Assembly: GCA_951812615.1 (NCBI GenBank)
Contig: CATOSU010000001.1
Coordinates: forward strand, 496,001-560,000
Origin: an uncultured Paracoccaceae bacterium
GTDB taxonomy: Bacteria > Pseudomonadota > Alphaproteobacteria > Rhodobacterales > Rhodobacteraceae
Direction of reading: 5' to 3'
Length of the DNA stretch: 64,000 bases
Positions 45,600-53,518 of this stretch are shown here, piece after piece. A program made the translations under genes and the position numbers. The first letter of the stretch is position 1, and each line of letters starts with the position of its first letter. The notes under the pieces are model-generated. The model saw only the letters and a program-made list of their open reading frames with translations, made no database searches and had not been told where the DNA came from.

Positions 45600-46021
45600 C
45601 TCCGCGCCCTCTTCCTGTCCCGCTTGTAGGTCAGCGCCTGTCCGATCACTGCACGCAGGGGCACCTCGGGCCAGTCCGTGTCAGGCGGGACGATGACGGC
45701 CCGAGTGCCGTCATATTCGAACACTTCGGGGAATTGCGTCCTGTAGCGGTCCACCAGATCCGTCTGGCAATGCACGAAGAGCGCTACGCGGTCCGCATCG
45801 ACAGTTCCCATGCGCAGGGTCGTGCCCGCACCCGTGGCCTCGGTCAGCCAGGAGGGCTGCCCCCATTTCAGGGTCTCGGTCAGAGGACCGGCCTCTACTT
45901 CCGCTGCCACATTCTGAACCAGTTCACGCAAAGCGGTCATGGACACGCGTTGCCGCTCGGATGCCCTCGCGAATACAGGCGCCCAACCCACGGGCAATGC
46001 CGCTGATGGTCTCTCTGTCAT
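45596..46021 (-). CDS. DUF1801 domain protein
   Basis: 141 residues. The YdhG-like DUF1801 pattern is seen in LRELVQNVAAEVEAGPLTETLKWGQPSWLTEATGAGTTLRMG and FVHCQTDLVDRYRTQFPEVFEYDGTRAV. Domain of unknown biochemical role, with a small mixed alpha/beta fold. Translationally coupled on both sides by ATGA overlaps (DddQ-like upstream, enolase-superfamily downstream). Nothing in the sequence indicates a role in the pathway. Confidence 0.82.
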   Translation of the reverse strand: MTERPSAALPVGWAPVFARASERQRVSMTALRELVQNVAAEVEAGPLTETLKWGQPSWLTEATGAGTTLRMGTVDADRVALFVHCQTDLVDRYRTQFPEVFEYDGTRAVIVPPDTDWPEVPLRAVIGQALTYKRDRKRARR

Positions 46022-46617
46022 GACAGCATCTCCGGCGGGGTCAGTACCGGTTTGGTCCTGAAACCGTTACGCCAGACCACATAGGCCATCAAAGGGCTGT
46101 CATGGGTTTCGGCAGCGTGGGGCTGGTTGCTCTCATGCTGAACGGTGTCACCCTCGCACAGCGTTTCGGGCGCATGACCTTTGCGCAGGAACTCTGCCTG
46201 GCCGGCCAGGATCAGGTACATCTCCTCGCCCGGATGATGGTGCCAGCTGTACCAGAGCCGGGCCGGCATATAGACCACCCAGGCCCCCATGGTGTCACTG
46301 TCAAAAGCACCGCCCGAACCGATCAGGCAATATCAGGCGAACCGGTCCAGGAAATCCCGGCCAATACCGGTACCCTTGTAGGTCTCGCGCCAATGGGCCA
46401 GCGGCGCCGCCCTGCGAAACATTTCGGTCAGACGGCCGTACCCCCGTGAAACCAGTGCCTCATCCGCCGCCATCAGGGCGCTGCCGGGGATGTCGTAAGG
46501 TTCAACTTCCTGCGCCGTGACATGGTCCGGAAAGGGACAGAAGCCCTGCAGGGCCGGATGTCGCTGATGCACAGCGCGGGCCTCGGCCAGCAGGTTGTCC
46601 CAGACCGCGCGGCTCAT
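46018..46617 (-). pseudogene. DddQ-type DMSP lyase-like cupin with an in-frame TGA
   Basis: A 200-codon frame from ATG 46617. Codons 1-94 read MSRAVWDNLLAEARAVHQRH ... RETYKGTGIGRDFLDRFA. Codon 95 is TGA (46333-46335). The same frame continues YCLIGSGGAFDSD, MGAWVVYMPARLWYSWHHHPGEEMYLILAG, HESNQPHAAETHD and AYVVWRNGF to the proper stop. WHHHPGEEMY is the metal-binding motif of DddQ-type cupins, with the later His in QPHA. The family usually has Cys at the TGA position as I remember it, so a TGC-to-TGA change is likely. Length and flanking ATGA overlaps are normal. A read-through or selenocysteine reading cannot be excluded. Confidence 0.8.
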
Positions 46618-47696
46618 GGCATCACCACGATATTGCCGGTATGGCGCTTCTCGATAAAGGCAGCCTGTGCCTCGCGCAGCTCCGACAATGGATATGTCGC
46701 CGCCAGCGCAGGCCGTACTTCGCCGCGTTCGATATAGCCGACAACGTCGTGAAAGACTTTCTGCTCGATCACCGTGGACCCGGTGAAGGTCAGGTCCCGC
46801 AGGTAAAACGTGCGCAGGTCCAGCTCCACCATCGGCCCGGCAATCGCGCCCGAACAGGTATAGCGCCCGCCACGTTCCAGCACGTCGATAAGCCGGGGCC
46901 ACATGGCGCCGCCGACCACGTCGGCAACCACCGTCACCGTTTCCGAACCCAGCGCCGCGCGCAGGTTGCCGGGATTGCGCGGCAACAACAGGTCGGGGCC
47001 GAACGCTGCAACGCTCTCGTGCTTGGCCTGCGACGCCATCGCGATCACCCGGGCACCGCGGCGTTTGGCCAGCTGGATCAGCGCGCCGCCGACACCTCCC
47101 GAAGCACCGGGGATCAGAACCGTGTCATCGGGACCGACCTGCGCCCGCGCCAGCATCCCCTCGGCGGTCGAGTAGCTGCACTGGAACGTGGCCAGCGCGG
47201 CATCCGGCAATTCGCTTTCCACCACGGCGACATTGCGTTCGTCCGCGCGCGTGTATTCCGCGAACCCGCCATCACACTCGCTGCCGAAATAGCCGGTCTT
47301 GTCCCTGTTCCCCGGATCCGACCAGTCCCGCACCCACCCGTCCACCAGAACACGCCGGCCGATCAGGCCGGTGTCGGCCTCGGCCCCAACCGCAACAACG
47401 ATGCCGACCACATCCGCCCCCTGAATGCGGGGAAAGGTGATGGGCCGGCCGCCCCAAGTCGGGTCCTCTTCGCCCACGCTGTCATAGGCGCCACCGGTCG
47501 TCGCCTCGCTGACATCCTTGGAATACCAGCCCGATCGCGTGTTCACGTCGGTGTTGTTCAAACCACAGGCCCCGACCCGGATGATCACGTCCCGCGGACC
47601 CGGCTGCGGCACCGGCCAGTCTTCGTGCCATTCATAGGCGTCCAGCCCGCCATGCCCGGTCAGCACCATCGCCTTCATTTTGTCCGGCACGTTCAT
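46614..47696 (-). CDS. MDR-superfamily alcohol dehydrogenase / quinone-reductase-like protein
   Basis: 360 residues. GroES-like N-terminal domain (MKAMVLTGHGGLDAYEWHEDWPVPQPGPRDVIIRVGACGLNNTDV) and Rossmann domain with LIPGASGGVGGALIQLAKRRGARVIA. The usual structural-zinc cysteines are absent. The catalytic-zinc region has C in VGACGLNNTD, with a long insertion around GWYSKDVSEATTGG. Family members reduce or oxidise small carbonyl or enoyl compounds (AcuI is one). It lies between the FAD-GcvT gene and the DddQ-like gene and is coupled to both by overlaps. Confidence 0.87.
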   Translation of the reverse strand: MNVPDKMKAMVLTGHGGLDAYEWHEDWPVPQPGPRDVIIRVGACGLNNTDVNTRSGWYSKDVSEATTGGAYDSVGEEDPTWGGRPITFPRIQGADVVGIVVAVGAEADTGLIGRRVLVDGWVRDWSDPGNRDKTGYFGSECDGGFAEYTRADERNVAVVESELPDAALATFQCSYSTAEGMLARAQVGPDDTVLIPGASGGVGGALIQLAKRRGARVIAMASQAKHESVAAFGPDLLLPRNPGNLRAALGSETVTVVADVVGGAMWPRLIDVLERGGRYTCSGAIAGPMVELDLRTFYLRDLTFTGSTVIEQKVFHDVVGYIERGEVRPALAATYPLSELREAQAAFIEKRHTGNIVVMP

Positions 47697-50191
47697 TCCG
47701 CAGCCTCCATTGCAGCGTCGGTTCTCGGCCGCAGGCTGTCCGGATCATAGGCCGGGGCATCCAGCACACGTGCCCGGCGCGGCACCCCCATGATCACAAC
47801 CTCCAGCGCCTGACCCGGCCGGGCCGCCTCGGGTTTCACATAGGCAAAGGCCAGTATCTTTCCGACCGTGGGCCCGTAGGCCACGGAACTCGTTGCCCCG
47901 ACGGCGACACCGTCCATCAATACGGCCTCTCCGCCGTGGCCATCCGCCACCCCGTCCGGCTCGATCTCCAGACTGGCACAGATCCATGGCAGCGTCGCGG
48001 CCTGACCTTGTGTTTCATCTTTGCCCAAATACTCAAATTCCGATCGGGCGAACCGCAGAACATCGGCCTCGGCCAAAGTAACTTCGTTGGTCAGTTCGCC
48101 GGCCCCCTTGAAGCCCTTTTCCATCCGCAGCGCATTCATTGCGAACGACCCGTAATCGGCGATCCTGTGCGGTTCGCCCGCTGCCCACAAAGCATCATAA
48201 ACCGTGACCGCGTCACCCCGCGGCAGGTGCAGTTCCCAGCCCAGTTCGCCGGCATAAGACATCCGGAAGGCCCAGAGCCGACACCCTGCGACCGTGATCT
48301 CCTGTGCCGTGAGCCACCGGAAACCGCCATTGGACAGGTCGGCATCGGTGCAGGCGCCCAGCACCTCCCGCGCCCGGGGCCCATTCAGCGACAGCGCTGC
48401 CCAGTCATCCGACCGCAGGGTCACACGGCAAAACTCATCGTCGAAAATCTCCGACCCCAAAGATTTTTCGGCGAAAAATCTCTGCTGCGCCAGATGATCC
48501 AGCAATCGCTGTTCGAAGAAGGCCGCGCACACCAGATAGAACCTGTCCTCAGCCAGCCGGACCACGGTGGTTTCCAGCTCGATCCGCCCGCGCCGGTTCA
48601 GCATATGGGTCAGCGCGATACCCCCGGTCTTTTTCGGCAACCTGTTGGCCACCAGCAGGGCCAGATACGCCTCGGCCCCCGGTCCCGACACCTTCACCTT
48701 GGTGAAGGCGGAAATGTCCATGATCCCGACCTGCCCGCGCACGGCCGCGCATTCAGCGGCGACGATGTCATGCACAGCGTTGCGACGGAACGAATACCGG
48801 TCTTCGCGCGCAACACCCACAGGGGCGAACCAGCGCGGGCGTTCGTGGCCATACACTTCTTCGAACACAGCACCCTTCGCCTTCAGCCGGTCATAGAGCG
48901 GCGACGGTTTCACCGGGCGTCCCGCCGGCCGGTTGAAATGCGGAAACGGGATCTCGTGCCGCAGGCAATAATCCTCGCGCGCCTTCACCACCTGCCAATC
49001 CTTCGTCGCATAGGACCCGAAGCGTCGCGGATCATACTCCCGCATGGAAATATCCGCCGACCCGTGCACCATCCACCGCGCCAGTTCCCGGCTCAGCCCC
49101 GGACCCCAGCCGATGCCGATCTGGGTGCCGCAGCAACACCAGTAGTTTCGAACACCCGGCGCCGGCCCGATCAGCGGATTGCCATCCGGCGGGTGCGAAA
49201 TGGCCCCGTGCACTTCGCGCTGAATGCCCCGATCGGCCAGCACCGGCATCCGGTTCAGTGACGCCTCCAGCCACGGCATGATCCGGTCGTAATCCGCGTC
49301 AAACAGCCAGTTCTCGTAATCCCACGGGCATTCATCCAGCCAGACCGCGTTCGGATCCGCCTTTTCATAAATCCCGATCAGCCCCCGCTTCTGCTCCATC
49401 CGGATGTAACCCGAAACCTCGCGGTCATCCCGGATCACCGGCAGTTCCCGTTCCAGATCGGCAAATTGCGGAACCGGTTCCGTGACAAAATAATGATGCG
49501 TCATCGACGTCATCGGCAGCTGCAGGCCCGACCATTCCCCCATCTGCCGGGCATAGGTCCCGCCGGCGTTGACCACGTGTTCGCACCGGATCGTGCCCTT
49601 CTCCGTCGCAACGATCCATTCGCCATTTTTCGCTTGCGTGATGTTCGTCGCCCGGCAACGCCGCACGATCCGCACGCCCCTTGCCCGCGCGCCCGCGGCC
49701 ATCGCCATGGTCACGTTCGTCGGGTCCACATGGCCGTCATCGGGCGTGTACAACGCCCCCAGAACCCCGTCGAGATTGTAGAATGGATGCAGTTGCGCCA
49801 CCCGGTCCGGCCCGACCAGTTCCATGTTGAACCGCAACGCCCGCCCCACCGACAGCGTGTGCCGCAGCCAGTCCATTTCATCCTCGGTATACGCCAGCCG
49901 GAACGACCCGCAGCCATGCCATGTCACGGCCTGACCGGTCTCTGCCTCCAGCGCGCCGGAATAAAGCCCGATATTGTAGTCCACACATTTGCCCAGCGAA
50001 AACGAACTGGTCGAATGCGTGATCTGACCCGCGGCGTGCCACGTGGACCCGCTGGTCAGTTCCGCCTTTTCCAGCAGAACCACCTCCGGCCCCCACCCTT
50101 CGTGGCCCAGATGATAGGCCAATCCGACCCCCATCACCCCGCCGCCGACAATGACGACCCGCGCGTATTCGGGCAGCTGCGTTTCGGTCAT
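47693..50191 (-). CDS. FAD-dependent oxidoreductase with GcvT domains (dimethylglycine/sarcosine dehydrogenase-like)
   Basis: 832 residues from ATG 50191 (AAGGA eight bases upstream). N-terminal DAO-type FAD domain: ARVVIVGGGVMGVGLAYHLG and SGSTWHAAGQITHS, where the His is in the position of the covalent flavin attachment in dimethylglycine dehydrogenase. Residues about 430-832 are an aminomethyltransferase (GcvT) module that takes the methylene group to tetrahydrofolate. This architecture oxidatively demethylates N-methylated amino acids. Two small repeats lie inside the frame: a palindrome at 48461-48481 (in RFFAEKSLG) and the 19-mer at 48016-48034 (EYLGKDE). Divergent from the RpiR regulator. 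Confidence 0.92.
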   Translation of the reverse strand: MTETQLPEYARVVIVGGGVMGVGLAYHLGHEGWGPEVVLLEKAELTSGSTWHAAGQITHSTSSFSLGKCVDYNIGLYSGALEAETGQAVTWHGCGSFRLAYTEDEMDWLRHTLSVGRALRFNMELVGPDRVAQLHPFYNLDGVLGALYTPDDGHVDPTNVTMAMAAGARARGVRIVRRCRATNITQAKNGEWIVATEKGTIRCEHVVNAGGTYARQMGEWSGLQLPMTSMTHHYFVTEPVPQFADLERELPVIRDDREVSGYIRMEQKRGLIGIYEKADPNAVWLDECPWDYENWLFDADYDRIMPWLEASLNRMPVLADRGIQREVHGAISHPPDGNPLIGPAPGVRNYWCCCGTQIGIGWGPGLSRELARWMVHGSADISMREYDPRRFGSYATKDWQVVKAREDYCLRHEIPFPHFNRPAGRPVKPSPLYDRLKAKGAVFEEVYGHERPRWFAPVGVAREDRYSFRRNAVHDIVAAECAAVRGQVGIMDISAFTKVKVSGPGAEAYLALLVANRLPKKTGGIALTHMLNRRGRIELETTVVRLAEDRFYLVCAAFFEQRLLDHLAQQRFFAEKSLGSEIFDDEFCRVTLRSDDWAALSLNGPRAREVLGACTDADLSNGGFRWLTAQEITVAGCRLWAFRMSYAGELGWELHLPRGDAVTVYDALWAAGEPHRIADYGSFAMNALRMEKGFKGAGELTNEVTLAEADVLRFARSEFEYLGKDETQGQAATLPWICASLEIEPDGVADGHGGEAVLMDGVAVGATSSVAYGPTVGKILAFAYVKPEAARPGQALEVVIMGVPRRARVLDAPAYDPDSLRPRTDAAMEAAE
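48016..48034. repeat. Dispersed 19 bp repeat, copy 2, inside a coding region
   Basis: CATCTTTGCCCAAATACTC, identical to copy 1, but within the GcvT part of the FAD oxidoreductase, where it encodes EYLGKDE on the minus strand. GcvT-family proteins often have an (F/Y)(I/L)G(K/R)(D/E) motif near here, so the sequence may be tolerated or even the source of the match. Confidence 0.55.
48461..48481. repeat. Perfect 21 bp palindrome inside the FAD oxidoreductase gene
   Basis: AGATTTTTCG-G-CGAAAAATCT, two 10 bp arms around one base, in a GC-rich reading frame. The GAAAAATC core also occurs in the A/T-rich patch between phnJ and phnK. Looks like a member of a dispersed palindromic element family inserted in frame; it encodes part of RFFAEKSLG. 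Confidence 0.5.
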
Positions 50192-50263
50192 GCCGGTTGT
50201 CCTTTCGAGCCAGACACGATTTTCACTCGACAGCGTAATCACACAGGTGTACCGTCGTCAATC
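50192..50263. promoter_or_regulatory. Divergent control region between FAD oxidoreductase and rpiR
   Basis: 72 bp containing both promoters. The short inverted repeat ACAC-AG-GTGT is at about 50241-50250, close to the RpiR start, and is a possible regulator site. The compact divergent layout implies that the RpiR-type protein controls both directions (inference). Confidence 0.3.
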
Positions 50264-51151
50264 ATGAATGACACAAATGTATCATCTCAGGTTCTGGACC
50301 GCCTCAGCGAGGAATGGGACGCCCTGACACCCGAGGCGCAGAAGGCCGCGCGCTATGTTCTGGAGAACCCCAACGACGTGGGCGTCTCCACGGTGCGGGA
50401 GATTGCAGAAGCCGCCAACGTCAAGCCCAACACCTTTGTCCGCATGGCCCGGCAGGTGGGGTATGACGGGTACGAAGATTTCCGCGCGCCGTTTCGCGAT
50501 GCCATCCGGCAAGGCGCCGTGGCCCTGCCTGACCGCGCCCGCTGGCTGCAGGACATCCGCAAATCGGGGGATCTGGGCGGGCTCTATGCCGACATGGCGG
50601 CGGCCGCCATCCGCAATCTCGAGGAAACCTTCGCCGCGACCGACGCGGACGCGCTGAAAGCCGCGGCCGACGCGATATGGAACAGCCGCAGCGTCTATAC
50701 GCTGGGCGTAGGGGTCAACAACGCCAACGCGCGCAATTTCACCTATCTCGCCTCAACCGGGATGGTTCAGTTCCACGCCATCCCTCGTCCCGGCTCCACC
50801 CCCGTCGACGACCTTGCCTGGGCCGACCGGCGCGACGTCCTGATCGCCATCACCTGCAAACCTTACCGCGCCGAGGTCGTCGGCGCATTACAGACCGCGC
50901 GGGAACAGGGGCTGACCATCATCGGCCTGTCCGACAGCCCGGCCAGCCCGATCATCCGCAACGCCGATCACGGGTTTGTCCTTGCCGCTGACAACCCGCA
51001 ATTCTTCCCGTCCTCCGTCTCGACCATTGCGCTTCTGGAAACGCTTCTCAGCTTTGTCATCGCGGGGGCCAGTGATGAAATCGTGGACCGGGTGAGCCGG
51101 TTCCACGAACGCCGGCATGAACTCAACATCTATGTGGAAGACCCGGAATGA
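50264..51151 (+). CDS. MurR/RpiR-family transcriptional regulator
   Basis: 295 residues from ATG 50264 (MNDTNVSSQVLDRLSEEW). N-terminal HTH_6 domain (about 1-78: QKAARYVLENPNDVGVSTVREIAEAANVKPNTFVRMARQVGYDGYEDFRAPFRDAI). C-terminal SIS domain (about 125-270: SVYTLGVGVNNANARNFTYLA, DVLIAITCKPYRAEVVGALQTAREQGLTIIGLSDSPASPI). SIS-domain regulators sense sugar phosphates or other small ligands. Its stop overlaps the Rieske gene start (ATGA), and it is divergent from the FAD oxidoreductase, so it is the likely regulator of the locus. Confidence 0.9.
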   Translation: MNDTNVSSQVLDRLSEEWDALTPEAQKAARYVLENPNDVGVSTVREIAEAANVKPNTFVRMARQVGYDGYEDFRAPFRDAIRQGAVALPDRARWLQDIRKSGDLGGLYADMAAAAIRNLEETFAATDADALKAAADAIWNSRSVYTLGVGVNNANARNFTYLASTGMVQFHAIPRPGSTPVDDLAWADRRDVLIAITCKPYRAEVVGALQTAREQGLTIIGLSDSPASPIIRNADHGFVLAADNPQFFPSSVSTIALLETLLSFVIAGASDEIVDRVSRFHERRHELNIYVEDPE

Positions 51152-52239
51152 ACGCACCGCTGACACGGAGCCTTGACGCGCGCTACTATACCGACCCGGC
51201 CATCTATGCAGACGAAGTGCAGGGCCTGTTTGCCAGCACCTGGCAGTTTGCCGGCCATGTCAGCCAGCTTGATGACACCGGCGACTACTTTTCCTTCGAC
51301 CTGGCCGGCGAAAGCCTGTTCTGCATCCGCGGCCGCGACGGCCAGATCCGGACCTTTTACAACGTCTGCCAGCACCGCGCGCATCAGATGGTGCAGGGAT
51401 CGGGCAACACCCGCGTGGTTGTCTGCCCCTACCACGCCTGGACCTATGAACTGACCGGTCACCTGCGCGCCGGCCCGAACATCAACGCGGTGCCCGGGTT
51501 CGACAAGTCGCGCATCTGCCTGACCGAAGTCCGGACCGAGATCTTTCTCGGGTTCATCTTCGTCAACCTCGATCCGGATGCCGCAGCTATGGACGACTGG
51601 TTTCCGGACGCACGCACCGAGCTTGAAACCTTCCTGCCGCACTGGGCCACGCTGGAGCCGCTGGAATGGGTCGAGATCCCGGAAAACTGCAACTGGAAAG
51701 TGTCGGTGGAAAACTACAGTGAATGCTATCACTGCGCGCTCAATCACCCGACATTTTCCACCGGCGTGATCAAGCCTGAAACCTATGACATCCAGCCTCA
51801 GGGCTATTGCCTGCGCCATACCACCGAATGCAATGCGCTGGACCGGATGAGCTATGACATCAACTCGGGTTTCGAGAACAATGACAGGTATTCAAGCTGG
51901 TTCCTGTGGCCAATGTTTTCGTTTCAGGTCTATCCGGGCAACCTGCTCAACACTTATCACTGGCGCCCCGTTGACGCCGACAACGTGGTGGTGTGGCGCG
52001 GGTGGTACTCGGTCGGCGGTGCGGAAAACGAAACCGTCCGCGGGATGGCCGTTCAGGACCGCGAAACCACGGTGGAGGAAGATATCCGGCTGGTCGAATC
52101 CGTTCAGAAGGGGCTGAAATCCCGCGGCTACGTGCCCGGCCCGCTGGTGGTGGATCCGGGTTGCGGAGTAAGCTCGGAACACTCCATTCTCCACCTGCAA
52201 CGCTGGATGCGCGAGGCTGTGACCGCGCGGGACAACTGA
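51148..52239 (+). CDS. Rieske non-heme iron oxygenase (betaine demethylase, GbcA-like)
   Basis: 363 residues, alpha subunit of a ring-hydroxylating-type oxygenase. Rieske cluster ligands C74-x-H76 and C93-x2-H96 are in YNVCQHRAHQ and VVCPYHAWTY, with the expected 16-residue spacing. Mononuclear iron ligands are His195 and His200 in NYSECYHCALNHPTF. The size and the NYSECYHC motif resemble glycine-betaine and proline-betaine demethylating monooxygenases. These remove an N-methyl group as formaldehyde. A ferredoxin reductase partner is not found in the window. Confidence 0.88.
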   Translation: MNAPLTRSLDARYYTDPAIYADEVQGLFASTWQFAGHVSQLDDTGDYFSFDLAGESLFCIRGRDGQIRTFYNVCQHRAHQMVQGSGNTRVVVCPYHAWTYELTGHLRAGPNINAVPGFDKSRICLTEVRTEIFLGFIFVNLDPDAAAMDDWFPDARTELETFLPHWATLEPLEWVEIPENCNWKVSVENYSECYHCALNHPTFSTGVIKPETYDIQPQGYCLRHTTECNALDRMSYDINSGFENNDRYSSWFLWPMFSFQVYPGNLLNTYHWRPVDADNVVVWRGWYSVGGAENETVRGMAVQDRETTVEEDIRLVESVQKGLKSRGYVPGPLVVDPGCGVSSEHSILHLQRWMREAVTARDN

Positions 52240-52254
52240 TTGGAGGAGAGCGGA

Positions 52255-52677
52255 ATGACAGAACTGACCGGAGGCTGCCTGTGCGGCGCGATCCGCTGGA
52301 AAACCACGGGCGACCCGCTGTGGCAGGCGCATTGCCACTGCACCAGCTGCCGCCGCGCAACGGCGTCGCCCTTCACCTCGTTCATCGGCATGCGGAAAAC
52401 GGATGTCACCTGGACCGGAACACTTGCGACCTTTGCATCCTCGCCCGGTGTGTCGCGCGGCTTTTGCGGCACCTGCGGCACGCAGGTCCATTTCGAAAGC
52501 GACCGCTGGCCGGAGGAAACCCACCTTTATGCCGCCAGCCTCGACAACCCCGCGCTTTATCGTCCGACGGCCCATGTGAACTGGGCCGAGCATGTCGATT
52601 GGGCGGACCTGCACGACGGCCTGCCCAAGTACCCGTCAATGGGCGGCCTGTCGCCCCCGGACCCGGACGCGCCGTGA
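52255..52677 (+). CDS. GFA family protein (glutathione-dependent formaldehyde-activating-like)
   Basis: 140 residues from ATG 52255 (GGAGGAGAG upstream). Zinc-site cysteines: GGCLCGAIRW, HCHCTSCRR and CGTCGTQVHF, the CENP-V/GFA pattern. Follows the Rieske gene by 15 bp. Oxidative demethylation releases formaldehyde, so a GFA protein here fits a detoxification role, although many family members do not react with formaldehyde. Convergent with the thioesterase gene. Confidence 0.87.
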   Translation: MTELTGGCLCGAIRWKTTGDPLWQAHCHCTSCRRATASPFTSFIGMRKTDVTWTGTLATFASSPGVSRGFCGTCGTQVHFESDRWPEETHLYAASLDNPALYRPTAHVNWAEHVDWADLHDGLPKYPSMGGLSPPDPDAP

Positions 52678-52682
52678 CCGCC

Positions 52683-53468
52683 TCAGGCAACCTCCAGCGT
52701 CAGCGATTGCAGGGCTGTGGCAATCGGCCCGCGGCTGTCGCTCAGATGCGCCTCGGCCAGCCCGATACCGTTGCCCTGCCAATGCGACCGCGCCGTGCTC
52801 ATCATCCACTCCTCCGCGCTGGGACGGTGGGCAACGATGGTCAGGTCTGTGTTCAGGAACCGGTAGCGCCCCAGATCGGCATTTCGGCCGATGGCATTGC
52901 CACAATCGGACAACGGGCACAGCCGCTGAAAGGGCGACGGGTCTTCCCCGGCGATCAGGGCCGGCGTCCGCATCCATACCGTTGTCGGCCCCGGTGCCTG
53001 GGACTGCCCCGGCGGATACCGCAACTCCACGAAATTGGTGAAAAACGGCAGATCGTGCAACGCCTCGCTGACCGGGAAACCGCCCGGCTCTGCCATGTGC
53101 ATCGCGGCGGGGACGTCGTCAGGCACGGTCGGATAATCATGCTCCGGTCCCGGGGTGATCAGCATCGCCGTCGCCCGCGCGCAGACCTTTCCGTCCGTCG
53201 CCACCAGTTCGCCCGCGGCAGTGGCCAACCTGCGCCCCTCCCGCATGACCTCCACCGCAACAGTAAAGCCCGCCATCGGCACCGGGCGGATCAGGTCGAT
53301 GGTCAGACGCACCAATTGCCGGTCCGGGCCAAGGCGCTGTTCGACGGATCGCGCCAGCGCCCCGGCGACCGGTCCGGCATGGCAATGGTCCGGCGCCCAC
53401 GGCCCGCGCGCCGGATCGCGTCCGGTGTAAACCCCGCCGGTCAGGTCGAAATAGCAATCCTCGGTCAT
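52683..53468 (-). CDS. Acyl-CoA thioesterase (double-hotdog, TesB-like)
   Basis: 261 residues from ATG 53468 (GGAGGAG upstream). N-terminal hotdog: GRDPARGPWAPDHCHAGPVAGALARSVEQRLG, then RLTIDLIRPVPMAGFTVAVEVMREGRR. C-terminal hotdog: YRFLNTDLTIVAHRPSAEEWMMSTARSHWQGNGIGLAEAHLSDSRG. This is the thioesterase-family (4HBT_3) arrangement. Single gene, divergent from the Asp/Glu racemase-like gene by 50 bp. Natural substrate unknown. Confidence 0.83.
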   Translation of the reverse strand: MTEDCYFDLTGGVYTGRDPARGPWAPDHCHAGPVAGALARSVEQRLGPDRQLVRLTIDLIRPVPMAGFTVAVEVMREGRRLATAAGELVATDGKVCARATAMLITPGPEHDYPTVPDDVPAAMHMAEPGGFPVSEALHDLPFFTNFVELRYPPGQSQAPGPTTVWMRTPALIAGEDPSPFQRLCPLSDCGNAIGRNADLGRYRFLNTDLTIVAHRPSAEEWMMSTARSHWQGNGIGLAEAHLSDSRGPIATALQSLTLEVA

Positions 53469-53518
53469 CTCCTCCCCCCGTGCCGCACATCCCGGCACTC
53501 TGCGAAAGCTTCCCGCCG

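Noticed and set aside
47936-49261. 441-codon open frame on the plus strand
   Set aside because: Antisense to the FAD-GcvT oxidoreductase; no family features.
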